Assembly: GCA_963777725.1 (NCBI GenBank)
Contig: CAVZRR010000018.1
Coordinates: forward strand, 95,066 to 159,065
DNA: 64,000 nucleotides
Direction of reading: 5' to 3'
Source of the DNA: RPQJ01 sp963777725
GTDB lineage: Bacteria; Pseudomonadota; Gammaproteobacteria; Steroidobacterales; Steroidobacteraceae
Under the pieces are notes generated by a model. That model did not search any database and was not told where the DNA came from. It was given only the letters and a program-made list of their open reading frames with translations. The position numbers were made by a program, and so were the translations under genes. Below are positions 1 through 7,332 of this stretch, piece by piece. Numbering within the stretch: position 1 is the stretch's first letter; each line of letters starts with the position of its first letter.

Positions 1-724
1 CGAGCGGCAGGCGCCGCTCGCCGAGAACCAGCGGGCCGTAGCGATGCCAGGTCGACACGCACAGCGGTAGTTGCTCGCGAGGCAGATCGAACATGCCCAG
101 CAATTCCGGCGACCAGTCGAGCGTCGTCGGGTCGAACAACAACGTCCGCGAAGCATTGGCGGGGTCCACGACCGCCGACTGCCCATGCACCAACCCTTGC
201 ACGAGATAGCTCGATAACGGACCGAGGGCCAGGTCATGCGCCGTGGCGGCCTGCTGCACTGCGCTGACGTGGTCGAGGCACCAGCGCAGCTTGCTCGCGC
301 CGTAATGCGGCGACAGGGGCAGGCCCGTGATCTCTCGCACCCGGACGGCAAGATGCTGCATGCGCTCGAGCAGCACGGCGTTGCGGCGATCCTGCCAGGA
401 AATCGCTTCCGTCAGCGCGCGGCCGCTGCTGCGTTCCCAGCAGACGATGGTCGAGCGTTGCGTCGCGAGGCCCACGCCGCAGATTGGCAGGCCCCGGGCC
501 GCTTCGGAATCGCACGCGTCCAGCGCGGCCGTGCGCAGCGACTGCAGCAGCTCCCAGGGTTCCTGCTCGACGCGGTCGTCCCCCTCGCGATGCGAATCGA
601 CCGGCACATGGGCTGAAGCGAGCGGCGCGCCGAGCGCGTCGAACAGCACCGCGCGACTCGAGTGGCTGCCCTGGTCGAGCGCCAGCGTGCAGCCAGCCTC
701 CTGCGGCGCACCGTGGAAACTCAT
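1..724 (-). CDS. FGGY-family carbohydrate kinase, glycerol kinase-like (3' end outside window)
   Basis: This is the first 241 codons of an ATP-dependent sugar or polyol kinase. The sequence shows the FGGY N-terminal ATP-binding loop at residues 14-29 (LALDQGSHSSRAVLFD), VEQEPWE at 52-58, GLATQRST at 85-92 and SWQDRR at 109-114, all typical of glycerol kinases. The C-terminal FGGY half lies beyond base 1. The ATG at 724 was chosen because the kinase motif follows within 15 residues; no clear ribosome-binding site is visible. The gene starts 31 bp downstream of a glycerophosphodiester phosphodiesterase on the same strand, so the pair probably forms an operon feeding glycerol 3-phosphate into metabolism. 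Without the C-terminal half the substrate cannot be fixed; glycerol is favoured by the motifs and the neighbour. Confidence 0.85.
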   Translation of the reverse strand, partial: MSFHGAPQEAGCTLALDQGSHSSRAVLFDALGAPLASAHVPVDSHREGDDRVEQEPWELLQSLRTAALDACDSEAARGLPICGVGLATQRSTIVCWERSSGRALTEAISWQDRRNAVLLERMQHLAVRVREITGLPLSPHYGASKLRWCLDHVSAVQQAATAHDLALGPLSSYLVQGLVHGQSAVVDPANASRTLLFDPTTLDWSPELLGMFDLPREQLPLCVSTWHRYGPLVLGERRLPL

Positions 725-755
725 TGGTCGGCAGGGTCGCGCGACGGGAGCGCGC

Positions 756-1517
756 TCACCACTGCCGGCGCCCCTCCTCATAGGCGCTGAGCAGCCCGCG
801 CACGGTCATCGACTCGACGAACTTCGCGCCTCGCTGCTGGCACGCCCGCGCGGTTTCGAGGTCGCGGACCTCGTAGATGGCCCAGGCCCAGGGGCCCGGC
901 CACAACGGTTCGCCATCGTCCGACAACCGCTCGAGGTTGACGAACAGGAACTCGGGCGCCAGCGCGGCCGCCTCGGCGCACGCAGCGTCGTCGTATTCGC
1001 TCAGGACCCAGCCGATCCGAGCGCCCGTCATCATGCGCAGGATCTTGATCGTCGCCAGGTCGAACGAGATCAGCACGCAACGGTTCAGCACGGGTCGCAG
1101 CACGTCGGTCACGCGCCGCAGCACCGCTTCGCGCCCGAACTTGCGCAGGCTCGATCGCTTGATCTCGACGAACGCGGTCACGTCGTCCCAGCCTGCGAGC
1201 GCATCGGCGACCTGGGCGAGCGAGGGCGCGCACGTGAAGGCGTGCTTCTGGCCGAGCCGGGCCGTCTCGCCGACCGGAATCTCGGACAGGTCCGACCAGG
1301 TGAGGTCGTGGACGCTCTCCGGCCGCCCGGCGACGCGCGCGAGGTCGGCGTCGTGGAACACAACGGGCACGTGGTCGCTGGTCAGTTGCACGTCGAACTC
1401 GACGTAGCGGATGCCGAGTTGCACCGCAGACTCGAGCGCCGGCAGCGTGTTCTCCGGAAACTCCGCTGCGTTGCCGCGATGGGCAACGATTTCGGGCAGG
1501 GCATGACTCGGATGCAT
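756..1517 (-). CDS. Glycerophosphodiester phosphodiesterase (GDPD family)
   Basis: A 253-residue GDPD-fold enzyme expected to hydrolyse glycerophosphodiesters to glycerol 3-phosphate and an alcohol. The catalytic signature is visible: His13-Arg14-Gly15, Glu22-Asn23-Thr24, Glu40 and Asp42 in EFDVQ, and His55-Asp56 in FHD. No signal peptide is seen, so it resembles the cytoplasmic UgpQ type. An upstream extension of the reading frame to 1631 was rejected because the family begins a few residues before the HRG motif and GAGGCG precedes the ATG at 1517. The kinase gene follows after 31 bp. The family assignment is strong; the precise substrate is not determined. Confidence 0.92.
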   Translation of the reverse strand: MHPSHALPEIVAHRGNAAEFPENTLPALESAVQLGIRYVEFDVQLTSDHVPVVFHDADLARVAGRPESVHDLTWSDLSEIPVGETARLGQKHAFTCAPSLAQVADALAGWDDVTAFVEIKRSSLRKFGREAVLRRVTDVLRPVLNRCVLISFDLATIKILRMMTGARIGWVLSEYDDAACAEAAALAPEFLFVNLERLSDDGEPLWPGPWAWAIYEVRDLETARACQQRGAKFVESMTVRGLLSAYEEGRRQW

Positions 1518-1742
1518 CGGTCGCCTCGGCGCTGGCTGTCGGCTGCGAATATTACTTAACGCCGGGTCCCGCGATCGTGCAATCGAGTGCCAAGCGACGT
1601 CGAGCGGCGCACGGGTGACGGAAATCGTCACTTCGCCGCATCCCGCTGGGTGTCATAAGTCCTTGAATGAACGAGTGATCACGGTTGGCACGCGGCTTGC
1701 TTCGGTTCTCGGCAGCCGCCGCAGGAGGCCTCGAGGTTCGTC

Positions 1743-1994
1743 ATGCAGTCCGAAGTGATCGCGCTACTGTTTCCCGCATCGGGTTCGCCCGCCGAGGGCA
1801 CGACACCACTGGTGACGGCCTTGCTGCGCGATGCAGAAGGACTCATGGAGTTGCGCCACCTGCGACCGGACAAGGCCCTGCTGCGCAAGGCACGGCTCGC
1901 CGGTCGCCTCAATTGCGGCACGCCCATCGTCGATCCGCTGACGCGCGAAGTGATCGGCTACGAAATCGATCCGATCGCCCTGCCCGCCGCCTGA
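1743..1994 (+). CDS. Small hypothetical protein
   Basis: An 83-residue reading frame that I do not recognise. An AGGAGG sequence at 1723-1728 lies 14 bases ahead of the ATG, a little far but good. The protein has no signal peptide or membrane segment; it ends with a short acidic and hydrophobic tail that looks like a small strand-rich fold (GTPIVDPLTREVIGYEIDP). It stands alone between the divergent GDPD operon and the potassium channel gene 42 bp downstream. Overlapping frames on both strands are longer but have arginine-rich, low-complexity composition typical of shadows. Coding status is likely rather than certain. Confidence 0.55.
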   Translation: MQSEVIALLFPASGSPAEGTTPLVTALLRDAEGLMELRHLRPDKALLRKARLAGRLNCGTPIVDPLTREVIGYEIDPIALPAA

Positions 1995-2036
1995 GGCCCG
2001 CCGCGAGCAGCCGGCCGGCTGCGATATAGTCCCGCC

Positions 2037-3152
2037 ATGAAGCCAGGGCGGGCCGGCAAGGAGCACGTGCAACCGTTGGTGTTCGGCGGCGTGCGCCGCC
2101 GTCTGCGTCGTTTGCGATCCGAACGCGGCAGCGCGACCGCGCCGATTCTCGTCCTCAAGACTTCCACGCCGCCAGAGATCGCTCTGTTGCTGCGCGCGGG
2201 CGCCGTGCTGCTGCTGATCGGCGCGGTGTTCACCGTGTTCCTGCTCGATCGCGGCGGGCTGACGGACAACCTCGACGGGCACGTCTCGGTCACGGACGTC
2301 CTCTATTTCACGATGATCACGATCACGACGGTCGGCTACGGCGACATCGTTCCCGTATCCGACCAGGCGCGGCTCATCGACGCGTTCTTCGTCACGCCGG
2401 TGCGGATCTTCGTCTGGTTCATCTTCCTGGGCACGGCCTACCAGTTCATCATCAAGCGGCTCGTCGAGGAGTGGCGCATGACGCGTTTGCAGCAGGAGTT
2501 GCAGGGCCACGTGGTCCTGTGCGGTTATGGCGACAGCGGCTCGGTGGCCGCCGGCGAACTGTTGCACCGTGGCTGGTCGCCGCAGAAGATCGTGGTCATC
2601 GACTCGCGCCGCGAAGAAGTCGGCCGGGCGGCCGAGCGCGGCTTCATCGGCCTGCACGGCAACGCATCGAGCGAAGAACTGCTGCACGTGGCTGCCGTAC
2701 CGCGCGCGCGTGCGGTGATCGTCAGCGTCGGACGCGACGACACCACGGTGCTCGTGGTGCTGACCATCCGCGCGATCGCGAAGCAGGTGCGAGTGATCGC
2801 CCGCGTCGGTGAGCAGGAGAACGTGAAGCTGGTGCGTGCGAGCGGTGCGGACGTGATCGTCTCGCCGCCGCAATTCGGCGGCTGCCTGATGGCGGATGCT
2901 GTGCAGAGTGACGGCACGGTGGGATTCATCTCCGAGATGCTGTCGTTCCACGGCGAGTACCAGCTGCAGGAGCGTGCGCCGCGCCCCGAGGAACTCGGCC
3001 GTGCCGCGCGCGAACTCGAAGGCTCGCTGGTGGTCGAGGTGCTGCGCGATGGCCGGCGGATCGGCGGCTGGGCGGACGCGCGGCTCGTCATCGAGGCGGG
3101 CGACCGGCTGCTGGTCATCGACTCCGACGCGGTGCTCGACGCCTCGGCCTAG
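2037..3152 (+). CDS. Potassium channel with RCK/TrkA-N domain
   Basis: A 371-residue two-helix ion channel subunit. Residues about 50-70 form the first membrane helix, the selectivity filter TVGYGD is at 98-103, and a second helix spans about 122-140. A cytoplasmic RCK domain follows, with a Rossmann dinucleotide loop GYGDSG at 163-168, then a RCK_C (TrkA-C) part in the last 80 residues. This is the MthK/Kch-like architecture, a tetrameric K+ channel gated by ligand at the RCK ring. The basic 45-residue N-terminus precedes the first helix; the start at 2037 has no strong ribosome-binding site, and a later start cannot be excluded. Its stop codon overlaps the stop of the convergent SLC13 transporter gene by 3 bases. 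Confidence 0.92.
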   Translation: MKPGRAGKEHVQPLVFGGVRRRLRRLRSERGSATAPILVLKTSTPPEIALLLRAGAVLLLIGAVFTVFLLDRGGLTDNLDGHVSVTDVLYFTMITITTVGYGDIVPVSDQARLIDAFFVTPVRIFVWFIFLGTAYQFIIKRLVEEWRMTRLQQELQGHVVLCGYGDSGSVAAGELLHRGWSPQKIVVIDSRREEVGRAAERGFIGLHGNASSEELLHVAAVPRARAVIVSVGRDDTTVLVVLTIRAIAKQVRVIARVGEQENVKLVRASGADVIVSPPQFGGCLMADAVQSDGTVGFISEMLSFHGEYQLQERAPRPEELGRAARELEGSLVVEVLRDGRRIGGWADARLVIEAGDRLLVIDSDAVLDASA

Positions 3153-4978
3153 ATCGGATAGACGCGCGCCAGCTCGATCGAGAACGCGACGATCATCAGG
3201 ATCACGAGCGGCCCGCCGACCCGCACGAAGTCGCCGAACACGTAGCCGCCCGGCTGCATGATCAGCACGTTGGTCTGGTAGCCCATCGGCGTCGCGAATG
3301 ACAGGTTGCAGCCGACGATCGCCGCGAGCACGAATGGCTCGGGCGGCGCGCCGATCTGCGCAGCGATAGCGAGCGCCACCGGGGTGCCGACCGCGGCCGC
3401 CGCGTTATTCGAAACGAAGTTCGTCAGGACGCCGAGGAAGATCATCACGGCGGCCAGCATCGCTTGCGGCGAGAGCCCGCTCGCCACGCTCATGAACCCG
3501 CTGGCGAGCAGATCCGCGCCGCCGGTCGCCGTGAGCGATCGCCCGAGCGCGAGGCTCGCGACGACGATGAGGACGACCTCGGCGCTGATGCCGCGGCCGA
3601 GGCCCTCGAACTTGAGGCATCCCGTCAGGATCAGCGCCAGCACGCCGAGCAGCGACGACATCGCAATCGGCAGGATTCGCAGGGCCGCGAGCGTCACGAC
3701 GGCTGCCATGATCAGGATCGCCAGCGGCGCCTTGCGCGTGCGCGGCAGGTCGAGCGTGCCATCCAGCACCAGCAGGCCGGCCTCGCTCTTGAGCACGGCC
3801 GCCCGTTCCGGAGGGCCCTGGATCAGCAGCACGTCGCCGGAACGCAGCTCCCGGTCCGGTATCTCACCCGCGAGCGAGGCTTCGTCCGACGGGCGGTACA
3901 TCGCGAGGATCACGACGCCGTAGCGCTCCGCGAATCGCGTCTCGCGCAGGTTGCGATGGTGGAGCGGCGACTCTTCCGTGACCACGACTTCGACCAGCTG
4001 CTGGTCCTGGGCCCGCAGCGGGTGCTGCTCCGGCGGCAGGGTGTCGACGCTGCCGGCGTCGTACAGCGTGGCACCCAGCGCCTGCTCGTATTCCTTGAGG
4101 TATGCGGAGGTGTCGTTCACGAGCAGGCGGTCGCCTTCGAGCAGCACCAGCGCATCGGTGGGCGTGAGCGTTTCGCTGCCGCGCTGTACCCGCTGCACCG
4201 TCATCTTGTTGCCCGTCCAGCGCCGGGCGAGAGCGATCGTCTTGCCGCGGGCGCGGCTGCGCGGCCCGACGTAGAGGATCGCAGCGAACCGGCGAGGCGC
4301 GATGCCGGCGAGCGGGTTGGCGCGCTCCTTGAGCAGCCGCGGCGCGACCAGCCAGAGGTAGAGCAGGGCCAGCGCGGCCGGCCCGATCACGAGCGGCGTG
4401 AACTCGAACATGTCGATGTGCCGCACGCCGTGGTCGCTCGCCAGCGAGACGATCAGCAGGTTGGTCGACGTACCGATCGTCGTCGCCATGCCGCCGATGA
4501 TCACGGCGAAGTTCATCGGCATCAGCATCCGCGACGGCGAGTGCCCGGCGCGCATCGCGAGCCCGATCACGACCGGCATCAGCACCACGACGACGGGCGT
4601 GTCGTTGACGAAGGCGCTGAGCACCATCGCAGATGCGAGCACGGCGAGCAGTGCCAGGTGGCGATTGAACGCCCAGAGTCGGGCGAGCAGCCGCGCCAGC
4701 GGCTCGAGCGCACCGGTCACCATCAGCGCGCGGCCGAGGATCATCAGGCAGCAGATCGCGACCAGCGCCTCGTGCCCGAAGCCCAGGAAGATCTGCCGGA
4801 TGCCGAGTTCGACGCCGTCCTGCTCGTACGGGAACAGGTGAAAGCCGAGCGCCAGCCCCGAGATCACGATCAGGCTGGTGACCGGGATCGGGATGCGCTC
4901 GCGCGTGAAGAGAAAAAACGCCACGACCGTGAACACGAGTACGGCGATGGCGTGCGCGTTGGGGATCAGGTTGAGCAC
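3149..4978 (-). CDS. SLC13/DASS-family transporter with two RCK_C domains
   Basis: A 609-residue inner-membrane transporter of the divalent anion/sodium symporter superfamily. About five or six membrane helices lie in residues 1-200 and a second membrane half in about 420-609. Two soluble RCK_C (TrkA-C-like) domains lie between them, at roughly 215-300 and 310-400. This SLC13-RCK_C architecture is common in bacteria; substrates in the family include sulfate and di- or tricarboxylates, and none can be assigned here. The start is a GTG at 4978; the next residues (LNLIPNAHAIAV) match the usual family N-terminus. An intrinsic terminator ends only 16 bases upstream of this start, so the gene may be controlled by read-through from a leader RNA. 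It is convergent with another RCK protein, the K+ channel. Confidence 0.9.
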   Translation of the reverse strand: MLNLIPNAHAIAVLVFTVVAFFLFTRERIPIPVTSLIVISGLALGFHLFPYEQDGVELGIRQIFLGFGHEALVAICCLMILGRALMVTGALEPLARLLARLWAFNRHLALLAVLASAMVLSAFVNDTPVVVVLMPVVIGLAMRAGHSPSRMLMPMNFAVIIGGMATTIGTSTNLLIVSLASDHGVRHIDMFEFTPLVIGPAALALLYLWLVAPRLLKERANPLAGIAPRRFAAILYVGPRSRARGKTIALARRWTGNKMTVQRVQRGSETLTPTDALVLLEGDRLLVNDTSAYLKEYEQALGATLYDAGSVDTLPPEQHPLRAQDQQLVEVVVTEESPLHHRNLRETRFAERYGVVILAMYRPSDEASLAGEIPDRELRSGDVLLIQGPPERAAVLKSEAGLLVLDGTLDLPRTRKAPLAILIMAAVVTLAALRILPIAMSSLLGVLALILTGCLKFEGLGRGISAEVVLIVVASLALGRSLTATGGADLLASGFMSVASGLSPQAMLAAVMIFLGVLTNFVSNNAAAAVGTPVALAIAAQIGAPPEPFVLAAIVGCNLSFATPMGYQTNVLIMQPGGYVFGDFVRVGGPLVILMIVAFSIELARVYPI

Positions 4979-4994
4979 CGTCGAAGGTTACAGC

Positions 4995-5020
4995 AAAAAA
5001 AAACCCCGCTTGCGCGGGGT
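4995..5020 (-). terminator. Intrinsic terminator ahead of the SLC13 transporter gene
   Basis: On the minus strand a GC-rich stem (5014-5019 pairing with 5004-5009, loop 5010-5013) is followed by nine T residues (5003-4995). It points towards the transporter start codon at 4978 and would stop transcripts that begin in the 5030-5230 region. Confidence 0.85.
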
Positions 5021-5226
5021 CGTCGTCCGTTCGGAGCACTCAGTATTGTTGTTGTGATCTTCTTTTTATCGGTGCCCCTGGTAGGGTTCAGTTCGTTCTC
5101 CCGTCCTTGTTGTCCAGTTCGTTGGTTCCAGTCATCCCCGGCGGAGTCGTCCACTTGCCCGTCTGCTCGTCGCCCGGGACCACGATTCATCCCGGCTTGG
5201 ATCATTACGGAGCAATGACCGTGCCA
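4995..5226 (-). ncRNA. Putative small RNA or attenuator leader upstream of the SLC13 gene
   Basis: About 230 bases between the divergent SIMPL and SLC13 genes lack a credible reading frame and end in a strong terminator. On the minus strand the RNA has a small hairpin (5217-5203), a six-pair stem pairing 5194-5189 with 5178-5173, then a single-strand-like A-rich stretch (about 5125-5045) with repeated GGA, GAAC and ACAACAACAA elements. Those are the kinds of motif bound by CsrA/RsmA (GGA) and by Hfq (A-R-N triplets), known from RsmY/Z and CrcZ-type RNAs. An AT-rich tract at 5229-5262, with the inverted hexamers TCATAA and TTATGA, could hold the promoter. It may be a free sRNA or a leader controlling the transporter. 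The 5' end is a guess. Confidence 0.5.
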
Positions 5227-5371
5227 CCTCCATTGAGTGTCATAAAAATCAATCAGTTATGATTCACATCGAAGCTGGAGGCTCGCTCAAGGGTCGGTCT
5301 TGCGGCGAACTCGTAAAGAAAGCCGACAGCGACCAGCGGTGCTGTGCCTGACGAGTTCACTGCATTTCGGG

Positions 5372-6157
5372 ACAATGCAGGCCATGACACTTCAATCCGG
5401 TTCCCGCCGCCGACAGTCCGGCCAGGGCACGCTCGCGTTCCTGGCGCTCGGCCTCGCGCTGGCGGTCGGCCTGATCGTTTCCGCCGCGCTCGTCTCGCGC
5501 AGCCTCGAGCGGATCAAGCTCGCGGGCGACAAGATCACGGTCAAGGGCTACGCGGAGGAACAGGTCGTCTCCGACGCGGGCACCTGGCGCGGCACCGTCA
5601 CGGTCCGCGCGGCGGACCTGCAGGCGGGCTATCGGCTGCTGGAGGCCGACACGGCGCGAGTGCTCAAGATGCTCGAGTCTGCGGCGGGGTCGGAGGCGGC
5701 CGTGGTCGTGTCGCCGGTCGCAGCGAGACCGCAGTACGAAATCAGCGCCACCGGTGTGCAGACCGGTCGCATCGGCGGCTACGAGCTCGATCGCACATTC
5801 GAGCTGAACTCGAAAGACGTTGTGCTGATCGGCCGCGTCGCCGCAGCCGCCTCTGCGCTGATCAGTGACGGCGTCAGCATCAACTCCTGGCCGCCCCAGT
5901 ATTTCTACGGCGACCTGAACGCAGTCAAGGTGCGACTGATCGGTGCGGCGACGCGCGACGCGCAGCTGCGCGCCGAGCAGTTCGCTTCCGGCAGCGGCGT
6001 GACCGTCGGTGCGCTGCGCTCAGCCTCGCAGGGTGTCTTCCAGATCACGCGGCCGAATTCGACCGAGACCGCGGATTACGGCAGCTACGACACGAGTACG
6101 GTCGAGAAGGTCGTCAAGGCCGTCGTGACGGTTGAGTACTCTGTCGCTCGCGAGTGA
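5372..6157 (+). CDS. SIMPL (DUF541) domain protein, membrane-anchored
   Basis: A 261-residue protein with an N-terminal membrane anchor (residues about 16-40, alanine- and leucine-rich) followed by a SIMPL/DUF541 domain of about 210 residues. The domain begins near KITVKGYAEEQVVSD, a characteristic opening strand. SIMPL proteins are exported or envelope-anchored; their biochemical role is poorly defined. Two ATGs lie close together at 5372 and 5381 and neither has a clear ribosome-binding site; the frame is open upstream to 5300. The gene is divergent from the putative leader RNA and is followed by a 415-bp gap full of hairpins. Confidence 0.85.
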   Translation, partial: TMQAMTLQSGSRRRQSGQGTLAFLALGLALAVGLIVSAALVSRSLERIKLAGDKITVKGYAEEQVVSDAGTWRGTVTVRAADLQAGYRLLEADTARVLKMLESAAGSEAAVVVSPVAARPQYEISATGVQTGRIGGYELDRTFELNSKDVVLIGRVAAAASALISDGVSINSWPPQYFYGDLNAVKVRLIGAATRDAQLRAEQFASGSGVTVGALRSASQGVFQITRPNSTETADYGSYDTSTVEKVVKAVVTVEYSVARE

Positions 6158-6202
6158 GCGCGCTTTCCTTCGGTCGCTCTCGCTTCTGCGCTGCGGGTGG
6201 CG

Positions 6203-6275
6203 GCCGCCTGTCCGAGGCCTGTTTCGAGTCGCTCCTCGGGAATCGCTTGGTCGAAACAGGCCCCGGACAGGCGGC
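6203..6275 (+). repeat. Palindromic element with conserved loop, copy 1
   Basis: A 73-bp element made of two 25-bp arms (6203-6227 and 6251-6275, one mismatch) around a 23-base loop (6228-6250, beginning GTCGCTCCTCGGG). The loop and the six inner stem bases (TTTCGA/TCGAAA) are identical, in inverted orientation, to those of the element at 6474-6546, whereas the outer 19 bp of the arms are unrelated. Confidence 0.85.
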
Positions 6276-6293
6276 TTCACACGCGGCGCCTGA

Positions 6294-6322
6294 GCGAGCC
6301 GCCGGAGGAACCGGCCGCTCGC
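6294..6322. repeat. Short GC-rich hairpin
   Basis: An inverted repeat: GCGAGC, one mismatch, GCCGG, loop AGGAA, CCGGC, one mismatch, GCTCGC. It has no T-run on either side, so it is not a typical terminator. It lies between the two larger conserved-loop palindromes. Confidence 0.7.
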
Positions 6323-6424
6323 ACGGCGCAAGTAACGTCCACCAGTTCCGGCGTGACGGGCGTGAGTCGTGGCAAAACTGGCACTGGACGGGCTGCCTCT
6401 TTCCGCTTCGGCTGCATGCGGCGT

Positions 6425-6456
6425 GCGAGTGGCGAGGCAATCGCCTCGACACTCGC
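6425..6456. repeat. Short hairpin
   Basis: Arms 6425-6438 and 6443-6456 pair over 13 of 14 positions (single G-A mismatch at 6432/6449) around the loop AATC. The stem uses GCGAGTG and CGAGGC. No function is assigned. Confidence 0.7.
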
Positions 6457-6473
6457 TCAGCCGCGGCGTGTCA

Positions 6474-6546
6474 GCTGGGGATTCCGGCGTCGTTTCGACC
6501 AAGCGATTCCCGAGGAGCGACTCGAAACGACGCCGGAATCCCCAGC
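6474..6546 (-). repeat. Palindromic element with conserved loop, copy 2
   Basis: A 73-bp element with two perfect 25-bp arms (6474-6498 and 6522-6546) around a 23-base loop (6499-6521). The loop is the exact reverse complement of the loop at 6228-6250. Copies 1 and 2 thus share a 35-bp core but have different outer arms, each still self-complementary. Confidence 0.85.
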
Positions 6547-6572
6547 CTGCCACCGCCCGGCTGACGAGACCG

Positions 6573-7319
6573 TCAGCGAATGAGCTCGACCAACTCGTAG
6601 TACGTCTGCATGTAGCCCGCGACCTGCCCCCTGAGGAACACGAACTCGCCGTCATTCGTGCACCACACGTCGTAGGGCGGATGCTCCTGCGGCAGCCCCG
6701 GCGCCGAGACGTAGCGGAAGTGCAGCGCGTCGAACGTGCCGGCGCGCACCGTCACGCGCTCTTCGCCTACGTACTCGATGTGGACGCCGATCCGATAGAG
6801 CATCGGGCCCGTGGCGCCGCGGTGGTCGGGCGAGGAGAGCAGGAACTCGTCGATGCCCTGGATGCCCGGGCCCTTCGCGCGATCGTACAGGCGCAGGTGC
6901 CAGGCATCGCACGCGATCGCGTGATTCTGGAAGGTGCGCAGCGGCGGGTGGCGGTGCTCCATGCGCTGCGAGATGCGGCCCTCGGGCGCGGTGAAGGCCT
7001 CGCACTCCGTGTGGTCGGGGTGGAACTTGAACCAGCCCGATCCCATGAACCGGTCACCCACCGTGATGCGCACGAAGCAGTCCATCGGCAGCCACTGTTC
7101 ATCGAGGCTGTAGGTGATGTCGCGCATCACGCTCGGCCGGTCGTCGATCTCGCAGTGCGCAGTGATCGTGCGCTTGCCGTCCGCATGGACATCGATGTGG
7201 AAGTACTCGCGGCCGCGCTCCTGCAGCCAGCGGTCGGGCTTGTGCGAGAGGTAGGTGATGGTGCCGCGTGCGCTGCGATGGTCGCGTTGCAGGACGGTGG
7301 GCGCCGCGGTCTCGGTCAT
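6573..7319 (-). CDS. Conserved hypothetical protein
   Basis: A 248-residue protein without signal peptide or membrane segment that I cannot assign to a characterised family. It is rich in aromatic residues and beta-type sequence, and the stretch VTVRAGTFDALHF near residue 200 resembles the closing strand motif of DUF3108-like proteins that bind hydrophobic ligands; this is a weak hint only. Its start lies 13 bp beyond the stop of the acyl-CoA dehydrogenase gene on the same strand, so the two are probably co-transcribed and the protein may act with acyl-CoA or aromatic acid metabolism. Downstream lies the conserved-loop palindrome at 6474-6546. Confidence 0.8.
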   Translation of the reverse strand: MTETAAPTVLQRDHRSARGTITYLSHKPDRWLQERGREYFHIDVHADGKRTITAHCEIDDRPSVMRDITYSLDEQWLPMDCFVRITVGDRFMGSGWFKFHPDHTECEAFTAPEGRISQRMEHRHPPLRTFQNHAIACDAWHLRLYDRAKGPGIQGIDEFLLSSPDHRGATGPMLYRIGVHIEYVGEERVTVRAGTFDALHFRYVSAPGLPQEHPPYDVWCTNDGEFVFLRGQVAGYMQTYYELVELIR

Positions 7320-7332
7320 CTCGGGTCGCTGC

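Larger units (their letters stand above)
6158..6572. other. Hairpin-rich intergenic gap without a gene
   Basis: No convincing coding sequence lies between the SIMPL gene and the minus-strand gene ending at 6573. The gap is occupied by at least four long inverted repeats, at 6203-6275, 6294-6322, 6425-6456 and 6474-6546. Reading frames here simply follow the palindromes. Confidence 0.8.

Noticed and set aside
1685..2029. Plus-strand frame overlapping the small hypothetical gene at 1743
   Set aside because: Arg- and Ala-rich shadow without a ribosome-binding site; the 1743 frame has AGGAGG upstream and more protein-like composition.
4966..5205. 79-codon minus-strand frame inside the putative leader RNA
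   Set aside because: It runs through the terminator stem and overlaps the transporter start, has no ribosome-binding site and a polar, low-complexity sequence.
3464..5218. Long plus-strand frame opposite the SLC13 transporter
   Set aside because: Composition is Arg, His, Gln and Asp rich with no domain, typical of the antisense frame of a GC-rich membrane protein gene.
6203..6546. Integron attC sites
   Set aside because: The elements lack the RYYYAAC/GTTRRRY core sites, do not flank cassettes and no integrase is present.
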